This document shows positions 54,473 to 63,998 of a DNA stretch of 64,000 nt, piece by piece. Source of the stretch: WM-3-3 sp041660045 (GTDB lineage: Bacteria > Pseudomonadota > Gammaproteobacteria > Methylococcales > Methylomonadaceae); contig JBAZXA010000003.1 of the NCBI GenBank assembly GCA_041660045.1, forward strand, positions 310,001-374,000, written 5' to 3'. A program made the position numbers and the translations under genes. Every line of letters starts with the position of its first letter. Within the stretch, counting starts at the first letter, position 1. The notes beneath the pieces were generated by a model. It was not told the DNA's origin. It searched no databases and worked only from the letters and a program-made list of their open reading frames with translations.

Positions 54473-57400
54473 ATGTTAAAGCATGTAATCACCTGGTCTT
54501 TGCGTAACGTGTTTCTGGTTGTGTTGGTAACACTGGGCATTATCAGCGGCGGACTTTACGCACTGTCTAAAATGCCGTTGGATGCGTTGCCGGATTTGTC
54601 CGATGTGCAAGTAATCATTTACACCGACTACGCTGGCCAAGCACCGCAAGTTGTTGAAGACCAAGTAACCTATCCGTTGACCACGGCAATGTTAGGTGTG
54701 CCGCGCTCAAAAGTGGTCCGTGGCTTTTCTTTTTTCGGAGCTTCCTTCGTCTATGTCATCTTTGAGGACGGCACTGATATTTACTGGGCGCGTTCGCGGG
54801 TTTTAGAATACCTCAACTTTGCCGCTGGGGGTTTGCCAGCCAATATAACGCCTAAACTAGGGCCTGACGCGACAGGGGTAGGCTGGGTATATCAGTACGC
54901 ATTATTGGCAAAAAACTATTCGCTGGTGGAATTGCGCACCTTGCAAGACTGGTTTGTACGCTATCAATTGACTAAAGCCCAAGGCGTAGCTGAGCTAGCC
55001 AGTATTGGTGGCTTTGTGCAGCAGTATCAGGTAACTGTCGATCCCCACAAGCTGCAGGCCTACGCCATCCCGTTAAAGGCCTTGAGCAATGCAATCCAGA
55101 ATGGCAACCGAGATGTCGGTGGCCGTGTGCTGGAACTCTCTGAAACCGAATATATGGTGCGCGGTCGCGGCTATCTGCGTGGCCAGGCTGACTTGGAACA
55201 GCTGGTGTTAAAAGTCGAAAACGCTATCCCGGTGTTAGTACGCGACGTAGCCCGGGTAGAGCTGGTTCCCGATGAACGCCGAGGCATCACCGAATGGAAT
55301 GGGGAAGGCGAGGCGGTGTCTGGTATCGCCTTGGCACGTTATGGCCAGAATGCCCTTGAAGTGATCAGCCATGTCAAAGCAAGCTTGCGGGACATCACCG
55401 CCGGATTACCCTCTGGTGTCAGTGTGCAAACAGTATATGACCGATCCGAACTGATCCACCGGGCAATTGACAATTTACGCCATACTTTGCTGGAAGAAAG
55501 CATAATCGTCGCCGCAGTCTGTGTCCTTTTCCTGCTACACGTGCGTAGCGCCCTGGTGGCGATTTTAATGCTGCCTGTGGGTGTCCTGTTTGCCTTTATT
55601 ATTATGCAAGCGCTAGGTATGAATTCCAACATCATGAGCTTAGGTGGTATTGCCATTGCTATCGGCGCAATGGTTGATGCCGCCATTGTTATGATTGAGA
55701 ATGCCCACAAACACTTAGAGCGTGATGCCGGTCTTCTGCCGCGTTCAGAAATATTGCTTAGTGCCAGTAAGGAAGTTGGGCCGCCGTTATTTTTCAGCTT
55801 ATTGATTATCACGGTTTCATTTTTGCCGGTGTTTGCACTGGAAGCGCAAGAAGGCCGCTTGTTTCATCCGTTGGCCTATACCAAAACCTTTGCTATGGCT
55901 GGTGCGGCATTGTTGTCAGTCACCCTCGTGCCAGTTCTTATGTGGTTATTTGTACGCGGAAAAATCCTACCAGAGCAGCGAAATCCTATCAACCGGTTCC
56001 TGGTCTGGCTATATCGCCCTATTATTGCCGCTGTTATGCGTTATAAAAAACTGACGCTAGTCTTCGCATTGCTAATGTTGGCTTTTTCCTGGTATCCAGC
56101 CTCGCGCTTAGGGGGTGAATTTATGCCAACGCTCAACGAAGGCACTTTATTGTTCATGCCGCTCACCTTGCCAGGTTTATCACCAACAAAAGCTGCCGAG
56201 TTGTTGCAAACCCAAGATAGGATCATCAAAAGCTTTCCTGAGGTTGAATCGGTGTTCGGTAAAGCCGGGCGGGCGTTAACCGCCACTGACCCTGCGCCGC
56301 TGGAAATGTCAGAAACCCTAGTCAACCTAAAACCTGAGTCCAGCTGGCGAGCGGGCATGACTGTTGATAAGCTGATTGCCGAGATGGATCAAGCCTTGCA
56401 GATCCCAGGTGTCAGCAATTCCTGGACTATGCCGATCAAAAACCGCATTGATATGTTGGCGACTGGCATCCGTACACCAATAGGTATCAAGCTGTTTGGC
56501 AAAGATTTGACGGAAATGGCGCGCTTGGCGCAGCAGATTGAACAGGTTGTTAAAACCGTACCTGGCACCACTAGCGCCTATGCTGAACGTATTACAGGCG
56601 GTTATTATCTCAATATCAGCCCTGACCTTGAAGCCTTGGCACGTTATGGAATATTGATAGGCGATATACGGGATGTTATCGCCACTGCCATCGGCGGCGA
56701 GACCGTTACCACTATGATAGAAGGACGCGAACGCTTTGCCGTCATCGTACGTTACCCGCGTGAACTGCGTGACAGTCCGCAAGCTATCGCGACTCATATT
56801 CTGGTGCCGACAGCCAGCGGGGCAATGATACCATTGGGGCAATTGGCGCACTTAAGCCTGGATAAAGGTACGCCGTCGATCCGCACCGAGAACGCGTTGC
56901 TGTCGGCTTACATCTATGTTGACATGCGTGGACGTGACATTGATGGTTATGTGCGGGATGCCAAGCAAGCGTTGCTAAAATCGGTACAGTTTCCTACAGG
57001 CTACTACATCACCTGGAGTGGCCAGTTCGAGTACATGGAACGGGCCAAGCAGCGGTTGAAACTGGTAGTCCCCCTTACATTAGGTATTATTTTCCTCTTA
57101 CTTTATCTAAACTTTGGCCGCTTGACCGAAACCTTAATAGTTATGTTATCCGTGCCGTTTGCCCTGATCGGCGGCATCTGGTTACTCTGGTTCCTAGATT
57201 ACAATGTCAGCGTGGCGGTGGGTGTCGGTTTTATTGCTTTGGCGGGGGTTGCTGCCGAAACCGGTGTGGTGATGTTGATTTATCTGGATCAGGCCTACCG
57301 GGAAAAGCAGCAACAATGTTTGGCGCAAATGCGCGAGTTCACAGAAACCGATCTTTATGCTGCGTTAATGACAGGTGCAGCGGAACGCTTGCGGCCAAAA

Positions 57401-57595
57401 ATCATGACTGTCACAGCGATTATGGCTGGGCTATTGCCCATACTTTGGAGTTCCGGCACCGGCTCGGAAGTCATGCGGCGCATTGCTGCACCGATGGTCG
57501 GTGGCATGCTGTCGTCAACACTGTTGACGTTGATTGTCATTCCTGCGCTGTATGCCTTGTGCAAGCAGTATTCCATTAAAAAACAATCTCGATAA
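54473..57595 (+). CDS. cusA: CusA/CzcA-type heavy-metal RND pump
   Basis: A 1040-residue inner-membrane proton antiporter: twelve helices, two large periplasmic loops, and the proton-relay Asp in GAMVDAAIVMIENAHKHLER. Met-rich segments (MEMSETLV; SNSWTMPIKNRIDMLATGIRTPIG) are at positions where CusA has Met ligands for Cu(I)/Ag(I). The start follows a GGGGAG site 44 bases after cusB. Copper export fits an organism with high copper demand, but Ag, Zn or Co cannot be excluded. Confidence 0.93.
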   Translation: MLKHVITWSLRNVFLVVLVTLGIISGGLYALSKMPLDALPDLSDVQVIIYTDYAGQAPQVVEDQVTYPLTTAMLGVPRSKVVRGFSFFGASFVYVIFEDGTDIYWARSRVLEYLNFAAGGLPANITPKLGPDATGVGWVYQYALLAKNYSLVELRTLQDWFVRYQLTKAQGVAELASIGGFVQQYQVTVDPHKLQAYAIPLKALSNAIQNGNRDVGGRVLELSETEYMVRGRGYLRGQADLEQLVLKVENAIPVLVRDVARVELVPDERRGITEWNGEGEAVSGIALARYGQNALEVISHVKASLRDITAGLPSGVSVQTVYDRSELIHRAIDNLRHTLLEESIIVAAVCVLFLLHVRSALVAILMLPVGVLFAFIIMQALGMNSNIMSLGGIAIAIGAMVDAAIVMIENAHKHLERDAGLLPRSEILLSASKEVGPPLFFSLLIITVSFLPVFALEAQEGRLFHPLAYTKTFAMAGAALLSVTLVPVLMWLFVRGKILPEQRNPINRFLVWLYRPIIAAVMRYKKLTLVFALLMLAFSWYPASRLGGEFMPTLNEGTLLFMPLTLPGLSPTKAAELLQTQDRIIKSFPEVESVFGKAGRALTATDPAPLEMSETLVNLKPESSWRAGMTVDKLIAEMDQALQIPGVSNSWTMPIKNRIDMLATGIRTPIGIKLFGKDLTEMARLAQQIEQVVKTVPGTTSAYAERITGGYYLNISPDLEALARYGILIGDIRDVIATAIGGETVTTMIEGRERFAVIVRYPRELRDSPQAIATHILVPTASGAMIPLGQLAHLSLDKGTPSIRTENALLSAYIYVDMRGRDIDGYVRDAKQALLKSVQFPTGYYITWSGQFEYMERAKQRLKLVVPLTLGIIFLLLYLNFGRLTETLIVMLSVPFALIGGIWLLWFLDYNVSVAVGVGFIALAGVAAETGVVMLIYLDQAYREKQQQCLAQMREFTETDLYAALMTGAAERLRPKIMTVTAIMAGLLPILWSSGTGSEVMRRIAAPMVGGMLSSTLLTLIVIPALYALCKQYSIKKQSR

Positions 57596-58034
57596 CCATA
57601 AAAATGCAACCGCTGATGTAATACTGTCAACTCGTCAGGTAGCCAAAATCTGGAATGAGTTTTGCGAGTTGGCGCGTGCCTTAAATGACGTAGCCGATTA
57701 TCTGTTTGACCGGCCATTAATGTTTCGGCACAAAAACGCAGTCTATTTGATGATGAACTTTATCAAGACGGCATGTGATGCTGCATAGCTTGGATACCGA
57801 TAAGGCGAGTTACCTTATCAAAGGCAATTAGCATGGCATCGAGGCTAAAGTGGCTGGACTTATGCCATCGATGATCAGTATATCAGTGACGACGCGCGCG
57901 GAATTGCTATAAGGACTGTATTACGATACCCAATTATAAAATTCATGAATGCCACCATGAATAAAGATCATTTAACAGTGCTCATGCGATAGCGTACTTT
58001 GTTGCTAAATTCATTGTTATAAGTGGAGAGACAC
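57596..58034. other. Intergenic region after cusA
   Basis: Contains a frame from 57604 to 57788 encoding NATADVILSTRQVAKIWNEF and about 45 more residues, but with no credible start codon or ribosome site; it may be the remnant of a gene or chance. The rest shows no gene. Confidence 0.4.
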
Positions 58035-59126
58035 ATGAAGACGTTACCGATATTGACAGCCCTTGGTTTTCTACTCTTGTTCGCGATAGGGGCGAATGCT
58101 AAACCAAACTTTGAGATTATCGCTGAACTCGCTAGTGGTCCAGGCAACGTCACCGCAACCGAAGATGGCAGGTTAATTTTGAGCCTGCATCAATTCTACG
58201 AGCCTAAATATTCTGTCATGGAATACAAGGATGGGAGCTTGATACCTTTTCCTAACCAGGAGCTATCGGCTGCGGACTCTATATCAAAATTGAAACTTGA
58301 TTCCGTGCTGGGAATTCGATCCGCCAATGGTATCGTCTGGATGCTAGACAACGGTATGCGTAGTGGCGTTACGCCGAAACTGGTCGGTTGGGATACGCAA
58401 GCTAATAAGCTGTATAAGATGATTGAATTACCGGAACCGGTATCCCATAAGGATTCTTTTGTGAATGACTTTGCAGTCGATACCAAGCACAACCATATTT
58501 TCATTAGCGACCCGGCGGGCGGCACTAATGCCGCCTTGATTGTTATTGACCTAAGTACGGGAACGGCAAGGCGGGTATTGGAAGGCCGCAAGAGCGTTGT
58601 TCCGGAAAATATCGACCTGATTATCGATAAAACTGCCATACAGCTTAAGGATAAATCCGGCAAACTAATCCGTCCACACATTGGTGTGAATCCCATTACC
58701 GAAGACCTGAATAACGAATGGGTCTACTTTGGCCCCATGCATGGCCTTAGCCTCTATAGGGTTAAAGCGGAAGACCTGGCTAACAAAACGCTAAGTGGGG
58801 ACGAGCTGGCCACAAGAGTTGAGCGCTACAGTGATAAGCCAATCTCAGACGGTATTTCCATTGATAAAGCTGGGAATATCTATCTGGGCGAATTAGCTGA
58901 AAACGCAATTGGTGTGATTGCTTCAGACCGGAAATACCTTCGCTTAGCACAAGGCCCAAAATTGTCGTGGGTGGATTCTTTCAGTTTTGGCGCGAACGGT
59001 CAGTTATACGCCGTCGTAAATCGCCTGCACCAATCAGCCACTCTAAACGATGGCGTGCTGGCTGCCAAACCGCCTTTTTATTTACTAAAGGTTAACGCCT
59101 TGGCCTCCGGTTTGCCGGGACGATAG
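58035..59126 (+). CDS. MRJP/yellow-family secreted protein
   Basis: About 363 residues with a signal peptide (LTALGFLLLFAIGANA) and a six-bladed beta-propeller pattern of the major royal jelly/yellow family (GIVWMLDNGMRSGVTPKLVGWD; FVNDFAVDTKHNHIFISDPA; GLSLYRVKAEDLAN). Bacterial members are periplasmic and mostly uncharacterised. The start at 58035 has a GGAGAG site; an in-frame ATG 12 bases earlier lacks one. Confidence 0.85.
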   Translation: MKTLPILTALGFLLLFAIGANAKPNFEIIAELASGPGNVTATEDGRLILSLHQFYEPKYSVMEYKDGSLIPFPNQELSAADSISKLKLDSVLGIRSANGIVWMLDNGMRSGVTPKLVGWDTQANKLYKMIELPEPVSHKDSFVNDFAVDTKHNHIFISDPAGGTNAALIVIDLSTGTARRVLEGRKSVVPENIDLIIDKTAIQLKDKSGKLIRPHIGVNPITEDLNNEWVYFGPMHGLSLYRVKAEDLANKTLSGDELATRVERYSDKPISDGISIDKAGNIYLGELAENAIGVIASDRKYLRLAQGPKLSWVDSFSFGANGQLYAVVNRLHQSATLNDGVLAAKPPFYLLKVNALASGLPGR

Positions 59127-59184
59127 GGATTGCTCCGGCCTAACTTACCCGCTACTAAAATCGATGGGAAATAAGAGAATCGCT

Positions 59185-59658
59185 ATGTCGTACTTACCAT
59201 CAAATCCTGAGCTTTCAAGTATGGAAAAATTACTTACAAAATATCCACGTCGCGGTGTTTTGTTGTACAAGTTATTGGAACACAACGAAAGTGATGGGTC
59301 GCCATTAACCAAAGAACTTAGAGAATTAATCATTGAGTATATCGCAACACTGAATGAACAGGACGCCAGAAATTTTTCCGCCGAGGAATTGGCATCTGAC
59401 AGCCAAAAACACCGCCAATCAAATGTAACCCAGAAAGCGGTAAAAACGAGCAGGAAGTTAGCACCATTAAGGCTTTTTTTGAAAAAACTGACTTTAACCC
59501 CTTGGCAAATTAATGGGGCTGATGTTGCACCAATTTTTGCGGCCGGATGGAGTGAGCGGGATTTTCTCGACTTAGTTTATTTATGTTCCGTCATAAATTG
59601 TATTGACCGATTAGCGGTTGGGGTCGGGCTTCAATACCACTACCTTAAAGCATACTAG
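59185..59658 (+). pseudogene. Truncated AhpD/carboxymuconolactone-decarboxylase-fold protein
   Basis: About 157 residues resembling peroxidase-related AhpD-fold proteins (LTKELRELIIEYIATLNEQ..., AAGWSERDFLDLVYLCSVINCIDRLAVGVGL), but the CxxC redox pair expected after IATLN is missing (NEQDARN), and the C-terminal helix that normally follows GVGL is cut off where IS4 transposase sequence begins. Insertion of the IS probably removed the 3' end. Confidence 0.55.
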
Positions 59659-60528
59659 TTTTAAGCGCTTTTCCGCCAACAAAGCCAGCAAAAAATCCGG
59701 CTTGGGCTTTCCCAGTGTGCGCTTGCTGGCGTTAATCCCTCTCGCCACGGAAACCGTCATCGATTACCCGCTGGGGTCTTATCAAGGCAAGGGCACTGGT
59801 GAAACCTCGCTGTTCAGCCAAGTGATGCAGACCCTGTCAGCTGGCGATTTGCTCCTGGCTGACCGTTATTACGGCACCTTTGCCATTGTCGCGTTGTTAC
59901 AAGCCCAAGGCATTCCTGTACTGTCCCTGCTGCATGCCAACAAAAAAGCCGATTTTCGTCAAGGCCGAAAGCTTGCTGCCCGGAATCACGAGGTCGACTG
60001 GCACAAACCGCCACGGAAACCGGTGTGGATAACGGCGCAGGCCTAGGCCGGGTTGCCGGCGGTTATCACGGCCAGGTAGTCCTCTGTGAATAGTATCGTC
60101 TATGTGGCCACCTTGTTGGATGCCAAAGGCTTCCCTAAACAGGCGCTGGCCGGCCTTTACCAAGAACGCGGGAAAATCAAACTGGATTTCCGTGCCATCA
60201 AAACTTACATGGGCATGGAAATGCTGCGCTGTAAAACGCCACAGAGGGTGCAAAAGGAAATCGCCGTGCATCTTTTGGCCTACAACATTATTCGCGGCAA
60301 TCTGGCCCAGACCGCAGTGTTACATGACAAGACGCCACGCCAGCTCAGTTTTAGGTCGTCAGCATAACTGATTGGCCAAGCCCCCAAACAAATAGGCCGC
60401 CTCGTAGGAAAGCCGTTAACCAACGCATTGTTGGCGCTCACTAAGGCCATCGGCAGCACCCCCCGCCGGCCCAAATCTTTTCCCCTACTCACTGTACCAA
60501 GACACGAGGCTTGTTTAAGCCTATGACG
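59655..60528 (+). mobile_element. IS4-family transposase remnant
   Basis: Transposase pieces on the plus strand: the middle DDE region (FPSVRLLALIPLATETV, LSAGDLLLADRYYGTF, GRKLAARNHEVDWHKP) ending at a stop at 60044-60046, and the C-terminal block with the IS4 signature (LYQERGKIKLDFRAIKTYMGMEML; VHLLAYNIIRGNL) from ~60086, interrupted by TAA at 60365 and continuing in frame (GSTPRRPKSFPLLTVPRHEA) to 60528. The N-terminal third is missing. The element is dead. Confidence 0.85.
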
Positions 60529-60763
60529 TTAATAGGTCTATTTTAAGGCAGCAGTATTGGAGTCTAAACCCTTTGGTGTTAAAAAAGCGATAAATCTCGC
60601 TTTAAGGCATTGAGTTAGCATATAAAAGCCGACAAACAGACGGGCAATAATGGGTGACTGGCGCTTACGTTGGTTCCAGTACAATAATGGGTTCAGACTA
60701 GATTGATTGCGGGTTAAAAACTATCGGAGTAAAAATCAATTTAATCTGACCCCTTTGATTTCC

Positions 60764-60838
60764 TTCGGGGATGCAAAAATGACCACCGCCTTACTGGAGC
60801 GGATTACTCATCAACGAAAAAAACGGTTAGAAAACTAA
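60764..60838 (+). mobile_element. IstB-like (IS21 family) C-terminal remnant
   Basis: FGDAKMTTALLERITHQ, then a stop at 60836, resembles the C-terminal end of IS21-family IstB proteins. The following 60870-60908 (two similar TGGTGAT / GGTGGAAA-type units) looks like IS21-type end sequence. Only a fragment remains. Confidence 0.55.
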
Positions 60839-60941
60839 TAACCCTACAGTCTAAACTGGAAAATATTTGGTGGTGATAGGTGGAAACTTTTGGATGGTGA
60901 TTAACAGCCGGGCTAGGCATTTATCTTGGTTTAGCGCCTAG

Positions 60942-61568
60942 CTAATTCACTTTATGAAGCCATTTTCCGCTTTTGAAATAGAAAACCAGAGTAACTAGCA
61001 ACCATCCAAGCAGCAAGTCCCAGAATTGTTGAATAAAAATGATCGGCACGACTGGTGCAAGCAATACGATCCTCGTCCAGCCGGTGAGTGGGGCAAAACG
61101 AGATGCAAAACTACCCGAAGGGCAAACTGCCGGGGAGTCAAAGCCAGGCGGCTTGCACCCCGCCATAGCAATCACTTTGCCAGAATTAACTGTACCTATG
61201 AAGGGGGTTCCGAACGCGATTGAAAAAGCGATCAGCCCAATAAGTGATGTCCAAAAGAGCTTTAGGTAGATCTTGTCGAAGATGGGAGCAGATGCGTTGG
61301 CCAGTCCTGTGATTGAAAGCCCCCAGAGTCTGCGGTGTACATTTAGGCAGCGTTCGGTTGCTGTACCCTTGGCCAACTGTAATTTTGACATAACTCTTTT
61401 CTTAAACAGGCCGACCACGACAAGCAGCCCTCCAATGGGCAACGCTATGTCATACAGTGCCACCTCAGACACATAAATCATATCGGCGAATTCTGTCCAT
61501 TGGCCAACGGCAAGAAGCATTGCCGGGGCAACGACTATGGCAAGTCCGATTGAGATGAGTCGGTTCAT
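60942..61568 (-). CDS. Membrane protein, probable terminal integron cassette gene
   Basis: A 208-residue protein with about four to five membrane segments (LISIGLAIVVAPAMLLAV; IALPIGGLLVVVGLF; LFWTSLIGLIAFSIAF; IVLLAPVVPIIFIQQFWDLLLGWLLVTLVFYF). I do not recognise a family. The ATG lies eight bases beyond an attC-like site, as cassette genes do. Its own attC is not recognisable; IS21-type remnant sequence lies where it should be, so the array probably ended or was truncated here. Confidence 0.65.
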   Translation of the reverse strand: MNRLISIGLAIVVAPAMLLAVGQWTEFADMIYVSEVALYDIALPIGGLLVVVGLFKKRVMSKLQLAKGTATERCLNVHRRLWGLSITGLANASAPIFDKIYLKLFWTSLIGLIAFSIAFGTPFIGTVNSGKVIAMAGCKPPGFDSPAVCPSGSFASRFAPLTGWTRIVLLAPVVPIIFIQQFWDLLLGWLLVTLVFYFKSGKWLHKVN

Positions 61569-61575
61569 ATGGCGG

Positions 61576-61665
61576 GTCTAACGTGGCGCTAACCGGGCGC
61601 GGCCCGGTTAGCAGAAAAAGTAAAACGGCATTATAACCGCTCTCCGCTTGAGCGCAATGTTAGGC
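61576..61665 (-). repeat. attC-like site 1 (methyltransferase cassette)
   Basis: GTCTAAC at 61576-61582 and GTTAGGC at 61659-61665 match RYYYAAC...GTTRRRY. The interior contains a 10-bp perfect hairpin (GCTAACCGGG/CCCGGTTAGC, 61588-61612). The stop of the methyltransferase gene lies inside the outer box, as in gene cassettes. Confidence 0.8.
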
Positions 61666-62796
61666 ATGAAGACCAGATTGGAATGGTTTAGCAATAATAA
61701 ATTTGGCAAAGGTTCGCACATTCATTATTTCCACGACTTCAAATCCAGCGTTTTCCAGCAACTGCTTCCACTCGCTCGGAGTACGCTCACGCCCAGTTGT
61801 GCCAATTAACATTTGCATATCGAAAGCGGCTATGGTTGGATTAATCTGGGTTTCCTCAGCAACGGCATCAGCAAAAAGTACAAATGCTTGGTGGGTACCA
61901 ATGGCTGTTTTCAGGTTGCTTAATACGGTTGAGCATTCTTCATCACTTAAGCAATGAAATATGGCAGAAAACATAAAGAGATCATTATCTGAGGTCGCGG
62001 CTGGCATGGACTCAAACATATTGCCACCCTGAAAATCAATACGCGCAAGTATATCGGCGGCTATTTTACCGTTCCAATGAGTTTTGGCTGTTTCGATAAT
62101 CTGTGGCCTGTCGAACACAATGGCTTTTAAATTGGGGTGTGACTTAAGAATGGACAAGGCTTTGCTGCCTTTAGAACCCCCTACATCAATAATGCGGTCA
62201 AATCGCCCCCAGTTGAAGTCTTCCAAAAATAAGTTACCGGTGAGGTTTTCCACGCTGTCCATTGCTTGGGAGAACAGTAAATCAAAGTCTTTGTGCTGAT
62301 CCATGTAGCTAAAGACATCAACCCCATGTACTTTGGCAAATGGCACACCGCCATCACGGATGCTTTCTTCCAAAAATTCCATCCACGGTTTGGTCATTTC
62401 CGGTGAGTTGTGCATCAAGATCATGGCACGCACATTTTTGTGGTTGCTTTGACGCAGAAACGCAGATGTTTTGGAGTTCTTGAACACGCGAGGAGCAGTT
62501 TCGTCAAAAATCCCCATCGAACCCAACATCCGCATCAATCGGTAAAGGTGGTCTTCATGAAGCTGTAAAGCCGTGGCGATTTCTTGTGTGCTTTTCTCGG
62601 CATCGCCAAGCACATCAGCCAATTCGAGCTTGGTTGCCACATACAATGCACGGGACTGCCAGAACAGAGAGCCAATTTGCATTAGCCTGAAGGGCGGTGG
62701 CGTTATCTTCGCAGGTATATTTTGAAGCGCACTGGCAAAGCCCATCAGTTTATTGAAGAGCTTAACTCGGAATGTATTTGTAGCCAGTTTTTTCAT
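61660..62796 (-). CDS. O-methyltransferase (acetylserotonin/CrtF-type family) on an integron cassette
   Basis: A 378-residue SAM-dependent methyltransferase: N-terminal dimerisation winged helix (SRALYVATKLELADVLGDAEKSTQEIATALQL... LYRLMRMLGSMGIF), then the Rossmann domain with motif I DRIIDVGGSKGSKAL near residue 200, and FRLMQ/FIIAKPF. Members methylate small phenolic or polyketide-type hydroxyls; the substrate is unknown. Its stop codon overlaps the adjacent attC. Composition does not look foreign by eye. Confidence 0.85.
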   Translation of the reverse strand: MKKLATNTFRVKLFNKLMGFASALQNIPAKITPPPFRLMQIGSLFWQSRALYVATKLELADVLGDAEKSTQEIATALQLHEDHLYRLMRMLGSMGIFDETAPRVFKNSKTSAFLRQSNHKNVRAMILMHNSPEMTKPWMEFLEESIRDGGVPFAKVHGVDVFSYMDQHKDFDLLFSQAMDSVENLTGNLFLEDFNWGRFDRIIDVGGSKGSKALSILKSHPNLKAIVFDRPQIIETAKTHWNGKIAADILARIDFQGGNMFESMPAATSDNDLFMFSAIFHCLSDEECSTVLSNLKTAIGTHQAFVLFADAVAEETQINPTIAAFDMQMLIGTTGRERTPSEWKQLLENAGFEVVEIMNVRTFAKFIIAKPFQSGLHA

Positions 62797-62866
62797 ATGC
62801 CACCTTGCAAATCGTAAGTGTGTTTTTAATATTATAGCTTGAGCTGAGGTGGGTTTTGCTGGTTAT

Positions 62867-62987
62867 GCCCAACGTTACAGTAAGGCGCAGGCCGCTCGAT
62901 GAAGATTAACGAAGCCAAGAGGCTTGATAAACCACTAACCTTGACAGTCGCCACGGGCGGCCTGTCGCTTTGACTGACTTGTTGGGC
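62867..62987 (-). repeat. attC-like site 2 (DUF3800 cassette)
   Basis: GCCCAAC at 62867-62873 and GTTGGGC at 62981-62987 form the outer boxes of a 121-base site with an internal stem (CAGGCCGC / GCGGCCTG). It sits just downstream of the DUF3800 gene stop on the minus strand. Confidence 0.75.
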
Positions 62988-62994
62988 TTGTTAT

Positions 62995-63645
62995 TTAAAA
63001 GAACAATGTTTTATAACTTACGTTGTTTCTTAATTGATGCCAAGGCTGTGAATTGCCGTCTTCAAAATGACCTTGAATCACTCCAGATAACATATCAGCA
63101 AATTGAATATTTTTATTTGCTGAGCTGTCACCTGGGGTTGTTAGTAATATGGTTTCTGCGTTTTTGTCAAACCATAACTTAGTTTGCAAGTAATCGTGCA
63201 TACTGTTACCGCATTTTACTTTAATGCTCCTTGGGTCTGGAATAAATTTAACACGTTGTTGCTTACTCATTTCGTCCAGCAATAAACACCCGATCATATA
63301 ATTGTATAATTTATTTGAATCAGTTCTTATATGAGGTTTAACATTTTGTTTATTAACGGTTATGGATAGGAACTTTATATCTGGATTGTGTTTGGTGCGA
63401 AGTTCATTTGCTTTTTTTGCAAACCATATCCGCTCATCTAGTGACATGCCAGACCATTTCTTTTCTGTACCTGGATGCCACTTAAATTTTTTATAGAGAT
63501 TTTTAATCAACCGTTTGGGAAGGTGTGATTTTGACGGCGTTACGACTAAACAAGCTATAGTTAAATACCTGCTTGAGCCGCCTTTGCGATAGGGGGCTGT
63601 GAATTTCCACCCTAGATCGCCACTTTCATCAAGATATATTTCCAT
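62995..63645 (-). CDS. DUF3800 family protein on an integron cassette
   Basis: A 216-residue protein of the DUF3800 family, with the N-terminal EIYLDESGDLGWKF typical of its RNase-H-like nuclease-like fold and a C-terminal QFADMLSGVIQGHFE with the second conserved Asp. Such proteins are common on plasmids, phages and defence islands; nuclease activity is inferred. The stop is seven bases from attC2. Confidence 0.82.
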   Translation of the reverse strand: MEIYLDESGDLGWKFTAPYRKGGSSRYLTIACLVVTPSKSHLPKRLIKNLYKKFKWHPGTEKKWSGMSLDERIWFAKKANELRTKHNPDIKFLSITVNKQNVKPHIRTDSNKLYNYMIGCLLLDEMSKQQRVKFIPDPRSIKVKCGNSMHDYLQTKLWFDKNAETILLTTPGDSSANKNIQFADMLSGVIQGHFEDGNSQPWHQLRNNVSYKTLFF

Positions 63646-63834
63646 GTGGCTTGGTAAATTTTAGGCAAAAAAAAGCGTGACCCCTAAATCCGACGTTCTT
63701 GACAAACGCTTACGATACACTAAGTGCGTCGCGGATAGTTTAGGATTTACTCACGCTAAAGTTATTATATGGCTTTTTATGAGCATGTAAATACCGTAAC
63801 ACAAAAAAACTAAACAATGGGTAGTAAAATAGCC
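63646..63834. other. Leader of the DUF3800 cassette
   Basis: About 190 bases between attC3 and the DUF3800 start, longer than usual for cassettes and AT-rich. No gene is seen; it may hold a cassette promoter. Confidence 0.5.
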
Positions 63835-63899
63835 GCCCAACGTGAAGCTAACCGGCCTGCGCGGCTTTTCGCCAGGTCCGGTTGAGCGTAGTGTTAGAT
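63835..63899 (-). repeat. attC-like site 3
   Basis: GCCCAAC at 63835-63841 and GTTAGAT at 63893-63899 flank an imperfect stem (GCTAACCGG...TCCGGTTGAGC). At 65 bases it is a short typical attC. The stop of the next cassette gene overlaps its outer box. Confidence 0.8.
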
Positions 63900-63998
63900 T
63901 CCGGTTTCCCAACGTGGACTTTGCCAACCCTTGGAAAGCTCATAAAACTTTTGGTTTTTAATTTGCTGCCCGCTTGTGTAGAAGAAATTTTGGTCACC
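63894..63998 (-). CDS. 3' end of the next cassette gene (partial)
   Basis: A minus-strand frame entering from the window edge encodes 34 residues (GDQNFFYTSGQQIKNQ ... WQSPRWETGI) and stops within attC3, the usual place for a cassette gene. The family cannot be recognised from this tail. Confidence 0.6.
   Translation of the reverse strand, partial: GDQNFFYTSGQQIKNQKFYELSKGWQSPRWETGI

Noticed and set aside
60905..60945. Fourth attC after the membrane-protein cassette
   Set aside because: GCTAGGC/GCCTAGC repeat lacks the AAC/GTT core bases; more likely IS-junction sequence.
63699..63727. TTGACA-led promoter on the plus strand
   Set aside because: No reasonable -10 at 16-18 bases, and the direction is opposite to the cassette genes.
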